A stretch of 64,000 bases of DNA, taken from assembly GCA_001464795.1 (NCBI GenBank), contig LNEB01000015.1, forward strand, positions 310,001-374,000. The letters run 5' to 3'. Below the pieces are notes generated by a model that ran no database searches, had not been told where the DNA came from, and worked only from the letters and a program-made list of their open reading frames with translations. Made by a program: the position numbers and the translations under genes. The DNA is from Bdellovibrionales bacterium Ga0074139. GTDB lineage: Bacteria > Bdellovibrionota > Bdellovibrionia > Bdellovibrionales > Bdellovibrionaceae. Shown piece by piece: positions 27,078-35,746 of this stretch (the stretch's first letter is position 1; every line of letters begins with the position of its first letter).

Positions 27078-28376
27078 ATGCTTATTCAGCGTATTTTCTG
27101 GGTTTTATTAACATTTTTTCCGAATACGGTTTTGGCTGACGTTGACGAAGCAGCAATCTTGGCTCAGCAAACAGCAATTACTGGTAAGCTAGAAACTCAA
27201 ATGAGTGGAATGCTTATGCCTGAACCATTACCTGAATTGTTAAGTGTTGCAGGAACTGTTGAAACAGCTGGTAAGTCTTTTACAGCAGCAGCATCAAGAG
27301 CTAGCACGATGTGTCTTGAGTCCACATCACCAGCATTAATTGGTCTGGTTTCACAGCACGGTGTTGTTCTACAAGGACTTGGAACAATGCTCAGGGGAAT
27401 GTCTGATCAATGCAGTGAAACAGGAAAAGTGATTGGACTTGCCAACGCAGCTATCGGAGCCTTTCAAGCTCAGTGTGGCACTGTGCAAGCTTTGTGTTTA
27501 ACTTCTTCGGCCACCTTAACAACAAGTGTAACTGCTTATTTGACTGCAGCAGAAGCAGCTTTTGCTCAGAAAACGGCACTTTCCCAAATGGGTGACGCTT
27601 CAGCCGCAGCCATGTTATCATCATATAAAGCTCAAGTTGTAAATGCCACGGCAATGAAGGCAACAGCAGCAGAGACAAAATTACTTTGTGGAAAATATAA
27701 GATTCAACTTATGCAAGCGGCAACGGCAGGTGCATTGGGTATCGCTGAAGTTATGAAATCAAGTAAATGTGCAGAAAAAACAGCATCGGCCGGCATCGAT
27801 TGTACCGATCCGAAAAATGCATTCTACAATCAAAAAAATTGTCGATGTTCGCGTAACGAATTAACAGCTGCGGAATGCCAGAATATCACAGTCGGTGATG
27901 GTAACGGAATCTCGGGCCCAAAAATAGAATTGGGTGGTGATAGCAGTGCCTCTGTTGTTGATAACGGCTCTGGTGGCGGAAATATTTACGGGGTATCACA
28001 ATCAACTAAGGGTGGAGGCATCGATGGTTCGGGTGGTGGAATGCCTGGTGCACCTGTTGGTGGTGGCGGCGGTGGAGCAGGTGCCAGCAGTGGTGGCGGT
28101 GGAGCTCAAGATGGTGCGCCTACATTTGGTCGACGACTCAATACTAATATTTTAGGTGGTGGTTCTGGCGGCGGTGGTGGCGGTGGTTTTGGCAGTGGTG
28201 CTGGCTACGGTGAAGATGCAAGCTTAAAAGCTTACGCTCCTGGTGGTGCTAAAGATGCATCAAGATCAGTAGCTGCTGAAGTTGCTAAACAAGTGACTAA
28301 TCCTGGTGGCCGTACAAATTGGGAAAAAGTGAAGAATCGCTACACTGAAAACATCAGAAATCTGCAGGGTAGATAA
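27078..28376 (+). CDS. Exported, Cys-containing protein with a long glycine-rich segment
   Basis: 432 residues. The ATG at 27078 is chosen over a GTG six bases earlier because AAGGGG then sits at proper spacing. A signal peptide (LIQRIFWVLLTFFPNTVLA) is followed by an Ala/Met/Gln-rich helical region with paired cysteines (about 75-225), a Cys cluster (CTDP...NCRCSRNELTAAEC), and a Gly/Ser-rich stretch (about 300-385) built from GGT/GGC codons. A short helical tail closes it. Low-complexity glycine linkers of this kind occur in surface or adhesive proteins. Family not recognised. It is followed one base later by the third gene of the group. Confidence 0.7.
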   Translation: MLIQRIFWVLLTFFPNTVLADVDEAAILAQQTAITGKLETQMSGMLMPEPLPELLSVAGTVETAGKSFTAAASRASTMCLESTSPALIGLVSQHGVVLQGLGTMLRGMSDQCSETGKVIGLANAAIGAFQAQCGTVQALCLTSSATLTTSVTAYLTAAEAAFAQKTALSQMGDASAAAMLSSYKAQVVNATAMKATAAETKLLCGKYKIQLMQAATAGALGIAEVMKSSKCAEKTASAGIDCTDPKNAFYNQKNCRCSRNELTAAECQNITVGDGNGISGPKIELGGDSSASVVDNGSGGGNIYGVSQSTKGGGIDGSGGGMPGAPVGGGGGGAGASSGGGGAQDGAPTFGRRLNTNILGGGSGGGGGGGFGSGAGYGEDASLKAYAPGGAKDASRSVAAEVAKQVTNPGGRTNWEKVKNRYTENIRNLQGR

Positions 28377-28377
28377 T

Positions 28378-29334
28378 ATGAAAAATGTAATTATAGCTAT
28401 TTTGTTAGTAAGTTTTATTTCAGTGGATGCCTTTGCGGGAAAAAAAGAAAGAGCTAGGCGCCATGGTACTATGATCGGTCAGCAAACTGGGGATGCGATT
28501 TCTAAAAATTCTCAAGCGAATACCGGTGTACAACAAACGGATTACGATTCAATCAAACAATCTTCTGTTGATAATGTTAATAATGGTCAAAAAGGTCAAA
28601 CCGTTGCTTACTTGATGGCGGGTGGACTGGCAGTTATGGCAGCACGGTACTATGGAATGTGCGGAGGTTGGAATTTGGCGGCTTGTGCAGCCGGTGCTGT
28701 TTTAGCTGCTATGGCTTTGAGTGCAAATAAATCTGGAAAAAGTTTTGATGCGCCTAATGCAGATTCCTGGAACAACGTTTGCCAATACAGTGCAGGTGGA
28801 TGTGGAAATATGCCGAATCCTTACAAAGCGGCAGTTGATTATAATGGTAAAGATAAAGCTCTAAAAGAAGCAGAGGATTTTAACAAATCAAAGGGTGTAA
28901 GTGTTGATGCGAGCTCTGGAATCGTAAAATTTCCAGATGGCAAAGAAGTGAACATGAATGATCCTTCTTCCATGAGTGCGGCATTAGGCCCTGATATGAC
29001 AGCTAAAATTATGGGATCCGTAAAAAGCTTAGAGCAAGAAGCTTTGCAAAAGGTTTCTAAAATGGAGCCTTCTTCATTAAATGCGGCTTACGGTATGGGT
29101 GGCTCTGGTGAATTCACGGCTGGTGCTGGATTTGATGATGAAACAGCTGCAGGCCTTGGCGTTGCTGGCTTAGCGATGAATAAGCGAAAACCAGCCCAGG
29201 TTTCTGGGTTAACTAAGAATTTCAACGGTGAACCTGTGGGTGTTGCTGGAGATAATTTGTTTTTGATCATGAATCGTCGCTACAAATTAAAGAGTGATCA
29301 AAAATCTTTTTTTGGTGCTGAGTTCAGTCAATAA
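28378..29334 (+). CDS. Exported protein of unknown function
   Basis: 318 residues with a signal peptide (MKNVIIAILLVSFISVDAFA), then a basic stretch (GKKERARRHG). A Gly/Ala-rich pair of hydrophobic segments occupies about residues 78-118 (VAYLMAGGLAVMAARYYGMC and AACAAGAVLAAMALSA). Four cysteines are in or near it (Cys97, Cys105, Cys137, Cys145). The remainder is polar. The start follows the previous stop by a single base, so it is translationally linked to the glycine-rich protein. Function unknown; likely an envelope partner of the two preceding proteins. Confidence 0.68.
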   Translation: MKNVIIAILLVSFISVDAFAGKKERARRHGTMIGQQTGDAISKNSQANTGVQQTDYDSIKQSSVDNVNNGQKGQTVAYLMAGGLAVMAARYYGMCGGWNLAACAAGAVLAAMALSANKSGKSFDAPNADSWNNVCQYSAGGCGNMPNPYKAAVDYNGKDKALKEAEDFNKSKGVSVDASSGIVKFPDGKEVNMNDPSSMSAALGPDMTAKIMGSVKSLEQEALQKVSKMEPSSLNAAYGMGGSGEFTAGAGFDDETAAGLGVAGLAMNKRKPAQVSGLTKNFNGEPVGVAGDNLFLIMNRRYKLKSDQKSFFGAEFSQ

Positions 29335-30298
29335 TTAAATCGTTGATGAAGTCTTCATCTTCGAAGCTTAGATTTTGATCGATAATAATATTTTCTAATA
29401 CGCAGTTTTTAAGCTGCGTGTTTTTTCCAACAATAACAAAACCCTTCGTTACGCAGTTTTCTATTTTTGACGACTTACTTTTTATAAGCACTGATTTTTC
29501 AGTTTTAACTATTTCAAAGTCTGGAAAGAAAGTGTTTAACGTTCGGTTCACTTCGGCAATGTCGTCAGTCATGGATTGAAGCTTTTGAATGGCTGATTGA
29601 GTCGCTATTAAATAATCAGCTAAGTTTCCTGTTTCATGCCAATCACAATCAATATTCAAGATTTCTACTTTTTGCTTATCCTTCATTGCATTTACTAATC
29701 CATCATAAAGAATATTGGATTCCACATGATCAGGAAGGTAGGAAAAAATCTTTTGATTAAGAACTTGGCAACCTAAAAAATGATAACAATTTTTTGCCCC
29801 CACAGGTGCTTCTTTTCCGAAACCAAGGACTTGATTTTTTTCATCAGTCCAGACGCCACCAAATTTTGTTCCAGCCAAAGGGTGCTCGGTCACTAGAAGT
29901 GTACTTAGTGGCTTATTTAATTTGTGTTGGTTAAGCATTTTTAAGAAAATTTTTTTTTCTGTGGAAATAATGATTTCATCAGAATTCAGTAAAAATAAAT
30001 ATTCTTGATCCTTAAAAAAATTTTCGGCTTTTTTTAATCCCCCACCACTACCAAGCAGTAAATCTGTTTCGTTTGAAAACTCAGTGGGTAAAAGAGTTTG
30101 CATTTTATATAGCTTTGTCACTTCACTAGGCAGATGAAAAGTATTAACAACGACTGAATTAACACCTGCATCCTTAAGAGCTAGTAATGAAAAATACCCC
30201 ATAGGTACACCTAAAAAAGGTAAAGCAGGCTTTGGTATTTTCTTGGTATGAGGATAAAAGCGTGTTCCTTGGCCGGCGGCCAAAATCATCGCCTTCAT
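29324..30298 (-). CDS. murU: MurU-like N-acetylmuramate-1-phosphate uridylyltransferase with a C-terminal extension
   Basis: Sugar-nucleotide transferase (N-terminal MKAMILAAGQGTRFYPHTKK signature, then IPKPALP). Directly downstream of amgK with a four-base overlap (ATGA), it matches the MurU step that turns MurNAc-1-phosphate plus UTP into UDP-MurNAc, bypassing de novo synthesis. Pseudomonas MurU is about 223 residues; this is 324. The extra C-terminal part (about 235-324) ends in a hexapeptide-like run (IENCVTKGFVIVGKNTQLKN), suggestive of a short left-handed beta-helix as in GlmU-type enzymes. The substrate is inferred from the amgK pairing. Confidence 0.8.
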   Translation of the reverse strand: MKAMILAAGQGTRFYPHTKKIPKPALPFLGVPMGYFSLLALKDAGVNSVVVNTFHLPSEVTKLYKMQTLLPTEFSNETDLLLGSGGGLKKAENFFKDQEYLFLLNSDEIIISTEKKIFLKMLNQHKLNKPLSTLLVTEHPLAGTKFGGVWTDEKNQVLGFGKEAPVGAKNCYHFLGCQVLNQKIFSYLPDHVESNILYDGLVNAMKDKQKVEILNIDCDWHETGNLADYLIATQSAIQKLQSMTDDIAEVNRTLNTFFPDFEIVKTEKSVLIKSKSSKIENCVTKGFVIVGKNTQLKNCVLENIIIDQNLSFEDEDFINDLIID

Positions 30299-31314
30299 AG
30301 TTTTTCATAATCCTTTTCAAGAGACCCTGAATCCAGTAGTAAATCAGAAAATAATTTGTACTGACTGAATTGGTTTAAACTTTTGAGCACTCGTTTTAAT
30401 GTGGGAGTTAAATACTTCAAATACCTTTTATCGTTTCTTTGATGATAGAAACTTGCAAAACTTCCGCAGGCCTTAAAGCATCTTTGAATGGATTGAATTT
30501 CATAGATATGCTGAAATTCACCAGCTGAATAGGTGTAGGGAAGTTGATTTTTAGTATTTTCTAAATAGTAGCTAATCAGTTGCTGAGCCATTTCATCAGA
30601 CATATCCACATAGGAGTCTTTAAATAAAGAAACCAGGTCATACTGAATAGGACCCATACGGGCGTCCTGAAAATCAATGACACACATTTTGTTCAATTTG
30701 ATCATCAAATTTCTTGAATGGTAATCCCTGTGGCATATCACCTTGGGCTGTTGATGAAGTGTTGTGCAAATATCTGTAAAGATACTTTGAATTTCTTTTT
30801 TTTGTGCTTCTGTCAGTTGAAATTTTAAAACCCCTAAAATGAGGTTATCAAGACCGTAGTTCATTTCCCATAAAAGCTTTTCGGTATTAAATTCGATATC
30901 AAAAGCTGTGCATTTGGAACGATCTAAAGTGGATTGGCAGTGAATCTTAATTATTTCATCTAATGCCATTTTGTAAAACAGCATCCGGCCTTCGGTGTTT
31001 TGGCTTTCCCAGTATTTTCTTTCTAAGGTTAAATCACCTAGATCTTCAAGTAGAACAAGTCCTTGTTCAGGAGATTGCGCAACTACTTCTGGAACATGGA
31101 CTCCATTTTTATGAAAGTGATTCAGTACACTTAAGAACGGGTAGTTTTTGGGATCAAAAGGTTCCCAGCACATCAGCACCCAAGATTCTTTGTCGTGCAC
31201 AGCACGGAAGTATCTTCGATTGGATGCATCACCTGCCAATGGCAACAAAGTAGGTGAATCCTGAGCGATGGCTCGACTTACAAATTCGTAAAGATGAGGT
31301 TCTATTCCAGACAT
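30295..31314 (-). CDS. amgK: AmgK-like anomeric sugar kinase (aminoglycoside phosphotransferase fold)
   Basis: 339-residue kinase-fold protein. The catalytic loop HRDYHSRN (residues 195-202) and the metal-binding VIDFQDARMGP (213 onwards) match AmgK, which phosphorylates MurNAc and GlcNAc at the anomeric position. AmgK proteins typically read HRDYHSRNLM and DFQDA with QYDLVSL following, all seen here. It is the middle gene of an apparent unit that starts with the regulator-like protein at 32083 and ends with murU. True aminoglycoside resistance is unlikely given the murU partner. Confidence 0.85.
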   Translation of the reverse strand: MSGIEPHLYEFVSRAIAQDSPTLLPLAGDASNRRYFRAVHDKESWVLMCWEPFDPKNYPFLSVLNHFHKNGVHVPEVVAQSPEQGLVLLEDLGDLTLERKYWESQNTEGRMLFYKMALDEIIKIHCQSTLDRSKCTAFDIEFNTEKLLWEMNYGLDNLILGVLKFQLTEAQKKEIQSIFTDICTTLHQQPKVICHRDYHSRNLMIKLNKMCVIDFQDARMGPIQYDLVSLFKDSYVDMSDEMAQQLISYYLENTKNQLPYTYSAGEFQHIYEIQSIQRCFKACGSFASFYHQRNDKRYLKYLTPTLKRVLKSLNQFSQYKLFSDLLLDSGSLEKDYEKL

Positions 31315-31345
31315 AGATTAAGTCTGGCAGAACCTCGTTCTGGAT

Positions 31346-32083
31346 TCAAGAGCCGAAATACATCATTTCTAGAACATCTTTAAGCATGTTTTTTTCAATG
31401 GGCAATCGATCCACTGAAAATTCATGATCTTTCAAAAATTCATGCATTTCTGAACTGATCAGTTGCGCCTCAAGTAATTGGTAAGAAGGTCTAGAGGAAG
31501 TGAAAATCAGCAAAGCACCCGATTGATCTTGCTTGAGATAATCCAGGATGACTTTTTCTAAATCCAAACTCAGACCAAGTTCAAGATTAACAGATAAAGT
31601 AGAGCCACTTAGCGCCAAAATATCAGCCCCTGATTTTAATTGTGTTGAAATGTCTTGAATAGGCAAAAGACTAAAGTTGTTAGAAATCTCGTGGATTTCC
31701 ATACTAATTTTTTGCACTCGAATGGCTTGATGACCAAAAACAAAAATCAACTTTTTATGATCATGATGTTCAGCTTCTGCTGTCATCGTTTTTTCGATTT
31801 CTAAATTGTGGATGGTGCGCTCGAGATGTTGAGAATAAAGCTCAGGCTCAAGAATCATACGAATCAGTTTTGATACGTGCTTCTGCTGATCCAATGAAAG
31901 ATCTAAAGCTTGATGAACCATTCCGAATCCCAAAAATATGTCTTTAACATAAATTGGAACGTAGAGGTCATCCCCCCGGATGACCATCTCCGTACTTGCC
32001 TCGGCCTCGACGGCTGCAAGCTTTCGAATTGAGAACCCCTTACCATAGCGGTCTTTAATCATGTCGTTTAGCTTTTCAAGCAT
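31346..32083 (-). CDS. Unknown protein, possibly a degenerate sigma-54-activator-type AAA+ protein
   Basis: 245 residues from the ATG at 32083, which has GAGGGGGG upstream; the TTG seven codons earlier lacks a site. Residues about 1-95 look like a GAF-like sensor segment. Residues about 105-245 echo the order of a sigma-54 AAA+ domain. LIFVFGHQAI sits where Walker A would be, GADILALSG and GALLIFTSSRPS resemble the Walker B/sensor I strands, and FSVDRLPIEKNMLKDVLEMM resembles the RLNV-PLRER-DIP stretch. No nucleotide-binding lysine, GAFTGA loop or HTH remains. This relationship is inference; a remote-homology search is needed. Confidence 0.6.
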   Translation of the reverse strand: MLEKLNDMIKDRYGKGFSIRKLAAVEAEASTEMVIRGDDLYVPIYVKDIFLGFGMVHQALDLSLDQQKHVSKLIRMILEPELYSQHLERTIHNLEIEKTMTAEAEHHDHKKLIFVFGHQAIRVQKISMEIHEISNNFSLLPIQDISTQLKSGADILALSGSTLSVNLELGLSLDLEKVILDYLKQDQSGALLIFTSSRPSYQLLEAQLISSEMHEFLKDHEFSVDRLPIEKNMLKDVLEMMYFGS

Positions 32084-32189
32084 AAACCATCCCCCCTCGC
32101 TCAAAACTCAAATCACTTTCGTGTGTTGCAATGAGCGTTTGGAAATATCATATCCAATTCCTGTGCCGTTGTTGGGCTCTGGATTTTTA

Positions 32190-32232
32190 GAAAAAAAGAA
32201 GGCTCAGTTTGATTTAAATCATAACTGAGCCT
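32190..32232 (-). terminator. Intrinsic terminator of the PocR-sigma-54 regulator gene
   Basis: Inverted repeat AAGGCTCAGTT / AACTGAGCCTT (32199-32232), perfect apart from the loop. The loop itself contains the 12-base palindrome TGATTTAAATCA. On the minus strand it is followed by CTTTTTTTC. It ends the regulator transcript 83 bases after the stop, so the gene at 32083 needs its own promoter. Confidence 0.88.
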
Positions 32233-32314
32233 TGAATTTGAAATTAATTTAGCACTGTCGAAAACTCTAACTCTGTTGTTAGTTGTGTCGACTGAGAGTT
32301 TTTTTCAAACTCTC

Positions 32315-33880
32315 TTATCTTGCAAGCTTACGTTTATCGAGACCGTATTTTTCAACTTTCATGATCAAACCAGCACGGCTAATACCAAGTTCTTTTGCTA
32401 GTTTTGATTTATTCCAACCGGTTCTTCGTAAACCTTCACGGATCATATCGCGCTCGAGGTCTTCTAAAGCATCTTTAAGCTTACCTTGCAGCCTTGCACC
32501 TTGAACTTTCGTTTTTTCAGCTGACTCCATGATTTTTCCAGATAAATGCTCAGCCATAAGCTTCGTTTCTTCACCAGCCAATACAAATAATCTTTCAATT
32601 TCATTTTGCAGCTCTCGCACATTTCCAGGCCATGCATAATCATAAAGCTTTTCTAAAGCACGCTTTGTTAAAACTTTTTTTGCAGCATTGGGGTGTGTAT
32701 CATGAAGTTTGGCTAAGAAAAAATCCACTAGATAAGGAATATCTTCTTTTCTTTCACGAAGAGGAGGCACGCGAATGTTGATAACATTCAATCGGTAGTA
32801 CAAGTCTTCTCGGAATGTGCCTTGCTCGACCATTTCTTTTAAATTTCTGTTTGTAGCGGCAACAATTCTAACATCCACTTTTCTTGTTTCGGTAGCACCC
32901 ACTGGCGTGAAAGTTCCTTCTTGCAGCACGCGAAGTAGCTTCACCTGCATAGTGGGTGAAGTATCACCGATCTCATCCAGGAAAAAAGTTCCTTTATCAG
33001 CCATTTCAAATAAACCTTTTTTGTCTTTCAAAGCACCCGTAAAGGATCCTTTGACGTGACCGAAAAGTTCTGATTCTAAAAGATTGTCATTGAATGCAGA
33101 ACAATTCTGAATAACAAATGGCTTATCTGTTCTATGTGAATTGTAGTGAATGGATTTTGCAATCAATTCTTTACCTGTTCCGTTCTCACCTTGCACAAGT
33201 ACCGTTGAATCAGCACCTTTGATTTTATCAAGCAAAGCATACAAAGATTGCATAGGCTTTGATTTACCAATCATGTTGTCGTATTTAAATCGATTGCCAA
33301 GTTCTTTATTCAGCTCTTGAATTCTTGTTTCACGAGAAGAAATTTCTAAGTGTAAAGTCACGATTTCTTGAGACACGAGCTCACAAAGCTCACAGAAATG
33401 AGATCTTTCATAATCGCTTAGGCACTTTACTTTTCCCATGCCTTTTTCGATCATGTCATTGGATAAACCAAAGGCTGCCCAACGCTCTCGGATTTCGCTG
33501 AATCTTACGGAATCATTGGGATCTTTTAAAAATCCCATGGCAACAACAGTTCCTACTAAATCGTTTTCGATCATGATAGGGAAGATTCCAACGTCAAAAC
33601 CAGTGAGGTCCCATTTTTTTAGTGCGTATTTGTTTTGTGAATTTCTAAGATCATCGATGGTTTTTGTTACAAGCTCACCGATGCTATTTTGAGTGGATTC
33701 CTTAGAGCAAAAATATCCAACTGCAGGATTGCAGAAAGTATTTTTTCCACCATCGAAGCCTTTCAATTGGCCTCGCTCGTCAGTGAAAACAACATCAATG
33801 TTCCACCAAGAGTTTAAAATTTGTTTTAATTTTTTGATCACATGAATGTGTTCAAATTCGTCCCAATTAATCATCGACAT
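32315..33880 (-). CDS. Sigma-54-dependent transcriptional activator with PocR-type sensor domain
   Basis: 521 residues. N-terminal sensor (about 1-170) resembles the PocR domain, with spaced cysteines (Cys50, Cys58, Cys153, Cys163, Cys166) that might bind a metal. A coiled linker leads to the AAA+ domain: Walker A GENGTGKE (231-238), the sigma-54 contact loop reading GSFTGA (278-283) in place of GAFTGA, and Walker B LDEIGD (301-306). A Fis-type HTH (KLAKELGISRAGLIMKVEKY) closes the protein. AAGGAG precedes the ATG. It must act on a sigma-54 promoter; I found no clear GG-N10-GC element next to it. It terminates before the next gene. Confidence 0.9.
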   Translation of the reverse strand: MSMINWDEFEHIHVIKKLKQILNSWWNIDVVFTDERGQLKGFDGGKNTFCNPAVGYFCSKESTQNSIGELVTKTIDDLRNSQNKYALKKWDLTGFDVGIFPIMIENDLVGTVVAMGFLKDPNDSVRFSEIRERWAAFGLSNDMIEKGMGKVKCLSDYERSHFCELCELVSQEIVTLHLEISSRETRIQELNKELGNRFKYDNMIGKSKPMQSLYALLDKIKGADSTVLVQGENGTGKELIAKSIHYNSHRTDKPFVIQNCSAFNDNLLESELFGHVKGSFTGALKDKKGLFEMADKGTFFLDEIGDTSPTMQVKLLRVLQEGTFTPVGATETRKVDVRIVAATNRNLKEMVEQGTFREDLYYRLNVINIRVPPLRERKEDIPYLVDFFLAKLHDTHPNAAKKVLTKRALEKLYDYAWPGNVRELQNEIERLFVLAGEETKLMAEHLSGKIMESAEKTKVQGARLQGKLKDALEDLERDMIREGLRRTGWNKSKLAKELGISRAGLIMKVEKYGLDKRKLAR

Positions 33881-34024
33881 ACTGACTCCTTGTCATAGCT
33901 AAACTGATCATTTTCAGTACATCTATCGTCAAATTATTAGTCAGACTTTATGTGGGAATTGAATTTTATTGGTTATTACCAAAATGAGACAAAAAACAAA
34001 TGAATGTGTTTAAAAATGAAACAA

Positions 34025-35746
34025 CTAAGGCTGACTTTGCAGCTGGTGAAACTTATAATATTCACCCTTCGAGCGTATCAGGAATTCATGGGTTCCGACT
34101 TCAACGATCTCTCCGTTACGAAGAACAACAATGCGGTCACAATTTTGAATGGTGGACAATCGGTGAGCGATGACTATGACTGTGCGACCTTCCATTAATG
34201 AATTAAGCCCCTTTTGAACCTGCTCTTCACTTTTACTATCCAAGGCACTTGTCGCTTCGTCGAGAATCAAAATGGGAGCATCCTTAAAAAAGGCCCGGGC
34301 AATTCCTACACGCTGCTTTTCACCACCGGATAAAGATCCTCCGCGCTCTCCGACAGGACTTTGGTACTGAAGCGTAAGCTTAGAAATAAAATCATGGGCA
34401 TAGGCTTTTTTTGCCATGGATTCCACTAGATCTTTTGGCTTAGAAAAATCACCGGACCAAATATTATTCTCCACAGTGTCGCGAAGTAAAAATACATCCT
34501 GTGATACAAGACCAATATTTTTTCTAAGATCCGCCACAGAGAAATTTTTTAGCGGAATGGAATCAATTAGGATTTCACCAGATGCGGGATCGTAAAAGCG
34601 TTCTAACAAATTAGCGATGGTGGATTTACCACTGCCACTTTCACCAACGAGAGCGATTTTTTCCCCACGGCGTATGACCATGGAAAAATTTTTCAATACT
34701 GTTTGATCACCATAAGAAAAGAAAACATTTTTAAATTCGATCTGCTGCCAATTTTGTGGAAATGGAAGCGGCTTTTCTGGTTGTAACAAGTCTGATGGTT
34801 GGTCAATGATCTCATGAATTCTACGTGTTGAAACAACTGTTTCTTGAATGCGAACATAACTTTCCTGAAACTTTTTAATGGGCTGATTAACAGCTAACAT
34901 AGAAGCAATGTAGGCCAAAACCTCACCCACTGTGGCCTGGCCTTTTGCAACCTCAGACCCAAAATAAAAGAAGATCGATAAGATAATACAGGTGGCAATA
35001 AATTCAGTTACGGGCCCCATGATTTCAAGTCTGGAATGAACTTTTTTTCTGATTTCGAAGTAAAAATCTGTTTCTTTTAACAGTTTATTATTTAAGGTTT
35101 TTTCCAAATTGAAAGATTGAATGGTTCTTACCCCATCTAAACTTTCTTTAATAGTAGATGTGATTTTTTCTAAATTTTCCTGACCGTGTAAAACGTATTT
35201 TCTTAAACTTTTCGAAATTTGTCGCAAAAACAAAATAATAAAGGGTAAAATAAGAAACAAACTCATTGTGAGCTTTGCATTGAGATTAAATAAGTTAATC
35301 ACTAAAAAGATGGCTAACAAGGGTTCGCGAAAAATATCAGCGACCATGCGTAGACCGTCTTGAATCACTTTAATGTCATTCATGATACGGCTCATCAGGC
35401 CACCAGAGCCTGAAGCGTATTCGGCATGAAACTTGAGATCCATATTCAAAAACTTGCTTTGCAGTTTTTGTCTAAATTGATTCACCACCTGTTCGGCCGT
35501 GATATTCATCAAGTAAATATGAAAATATCTACAAACCGCCACAGTGAAGGCTAGCATCAGAACCGTGATGGTCACATTTTGAATAACAGCCACATTTCCA
35601 GAACGAAATGAAGCTTCGATGTCCTTAATCATGTACATCAGCTTGGCGTAGCAAGCCGCATAAATCAGGCCCGTTGCACCGATGACTGCGACACGTTTCC
35701 AATGGGGTTTAACTTCAATAAGGACTTTTCTAATTTCAGGTATCAT
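34025..35746 (-). CDS. MsbA-like ABC exporter (fused permease/ATPase)
   Basis: 573-residue half-transporter: six hydrophobic segments in the first 300 residues, then an ATPase domain with Walker A GESGSGKST, signature LSGGEKQR and Walker B ILILDEATSALDS. Length and layout match lipid A flippase MsbA and related lipid/drug exporters. The ATG overlaps the uvrA stop by four bases, so it is the last gene of the mrcA-uvrA unit. Substrate cannot be decided; a lipid A or phospholipid role is plausible given the envelope context. Confidence 0.85.
   Translation of the reverse strand: MIPEIRKVLIEVKPHWKRVAVIGATGLIYAACYAKLMYMIKDIEASFRSGNVAVIQNVTITVLMLAFTVAVCRYFHIYLMNITAEQVVNQFRQKLQSKFLNMDLKFHAEYASGSGGLMSRIMNDIKVIQDGLRMVADIFREPLLAIFLVINLFNLNAKLTMSLFLILPFIILFLRQISKSLRKYVLHGQENLEKITSTIKESLDGVRTIQSFNLEKTLNNKLLKETDFYFEIRKKVHSRLEIMGPVTEFIATCIILSIFFYFGSEVAKGQATVGEVLAYIASMLAVNQPIKKFQESYVRIQETVVSTRRIHEIIDQPSDLLQPEKPLPFPQNWQQIEFKNVFFSYGDQTVLKNFSMVIRRGEKIALVGESGSGKSTIANLLERFYDPASGEILIDSIPLKNFSVADLRKNIGLVSQDVFLLRDTVENNIWSGDFSKPKDLVESMAKKAYAHDFISKLTLQYQSPVGERGGSLSGGEKQRVGIARAFFKDAPILILDEATSALDSKSEEQVQKGLNSLMEGRTVIVIAHRLSTIQNCDRIVVLRNGEIVEVGTHEFLIRSKGEYYKFHQLQSQP

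Noticed and set aside
27960-28200. GGTGGTGGCGGC-rich stretch as a DNA repeat
   Set aside because: It is the coding sequence of the glycine-rich linker in the exported protein; no separate repeat element is needed to explain it.
30295-31314. Aminoglycoside-resistance kinase
   Set aside because: The fold is shared, but the HRDYHSRN/DFQDA details and the overlapping murU gene identify AmgK.
31328-31342. Small hairpin CAGAAC-GAG-GTTCTG between the regulator-like gene and amgK
   Set aside because: Too short and without a T-run to be called a terminator; possibly an mRNA-processing site but unsupported.
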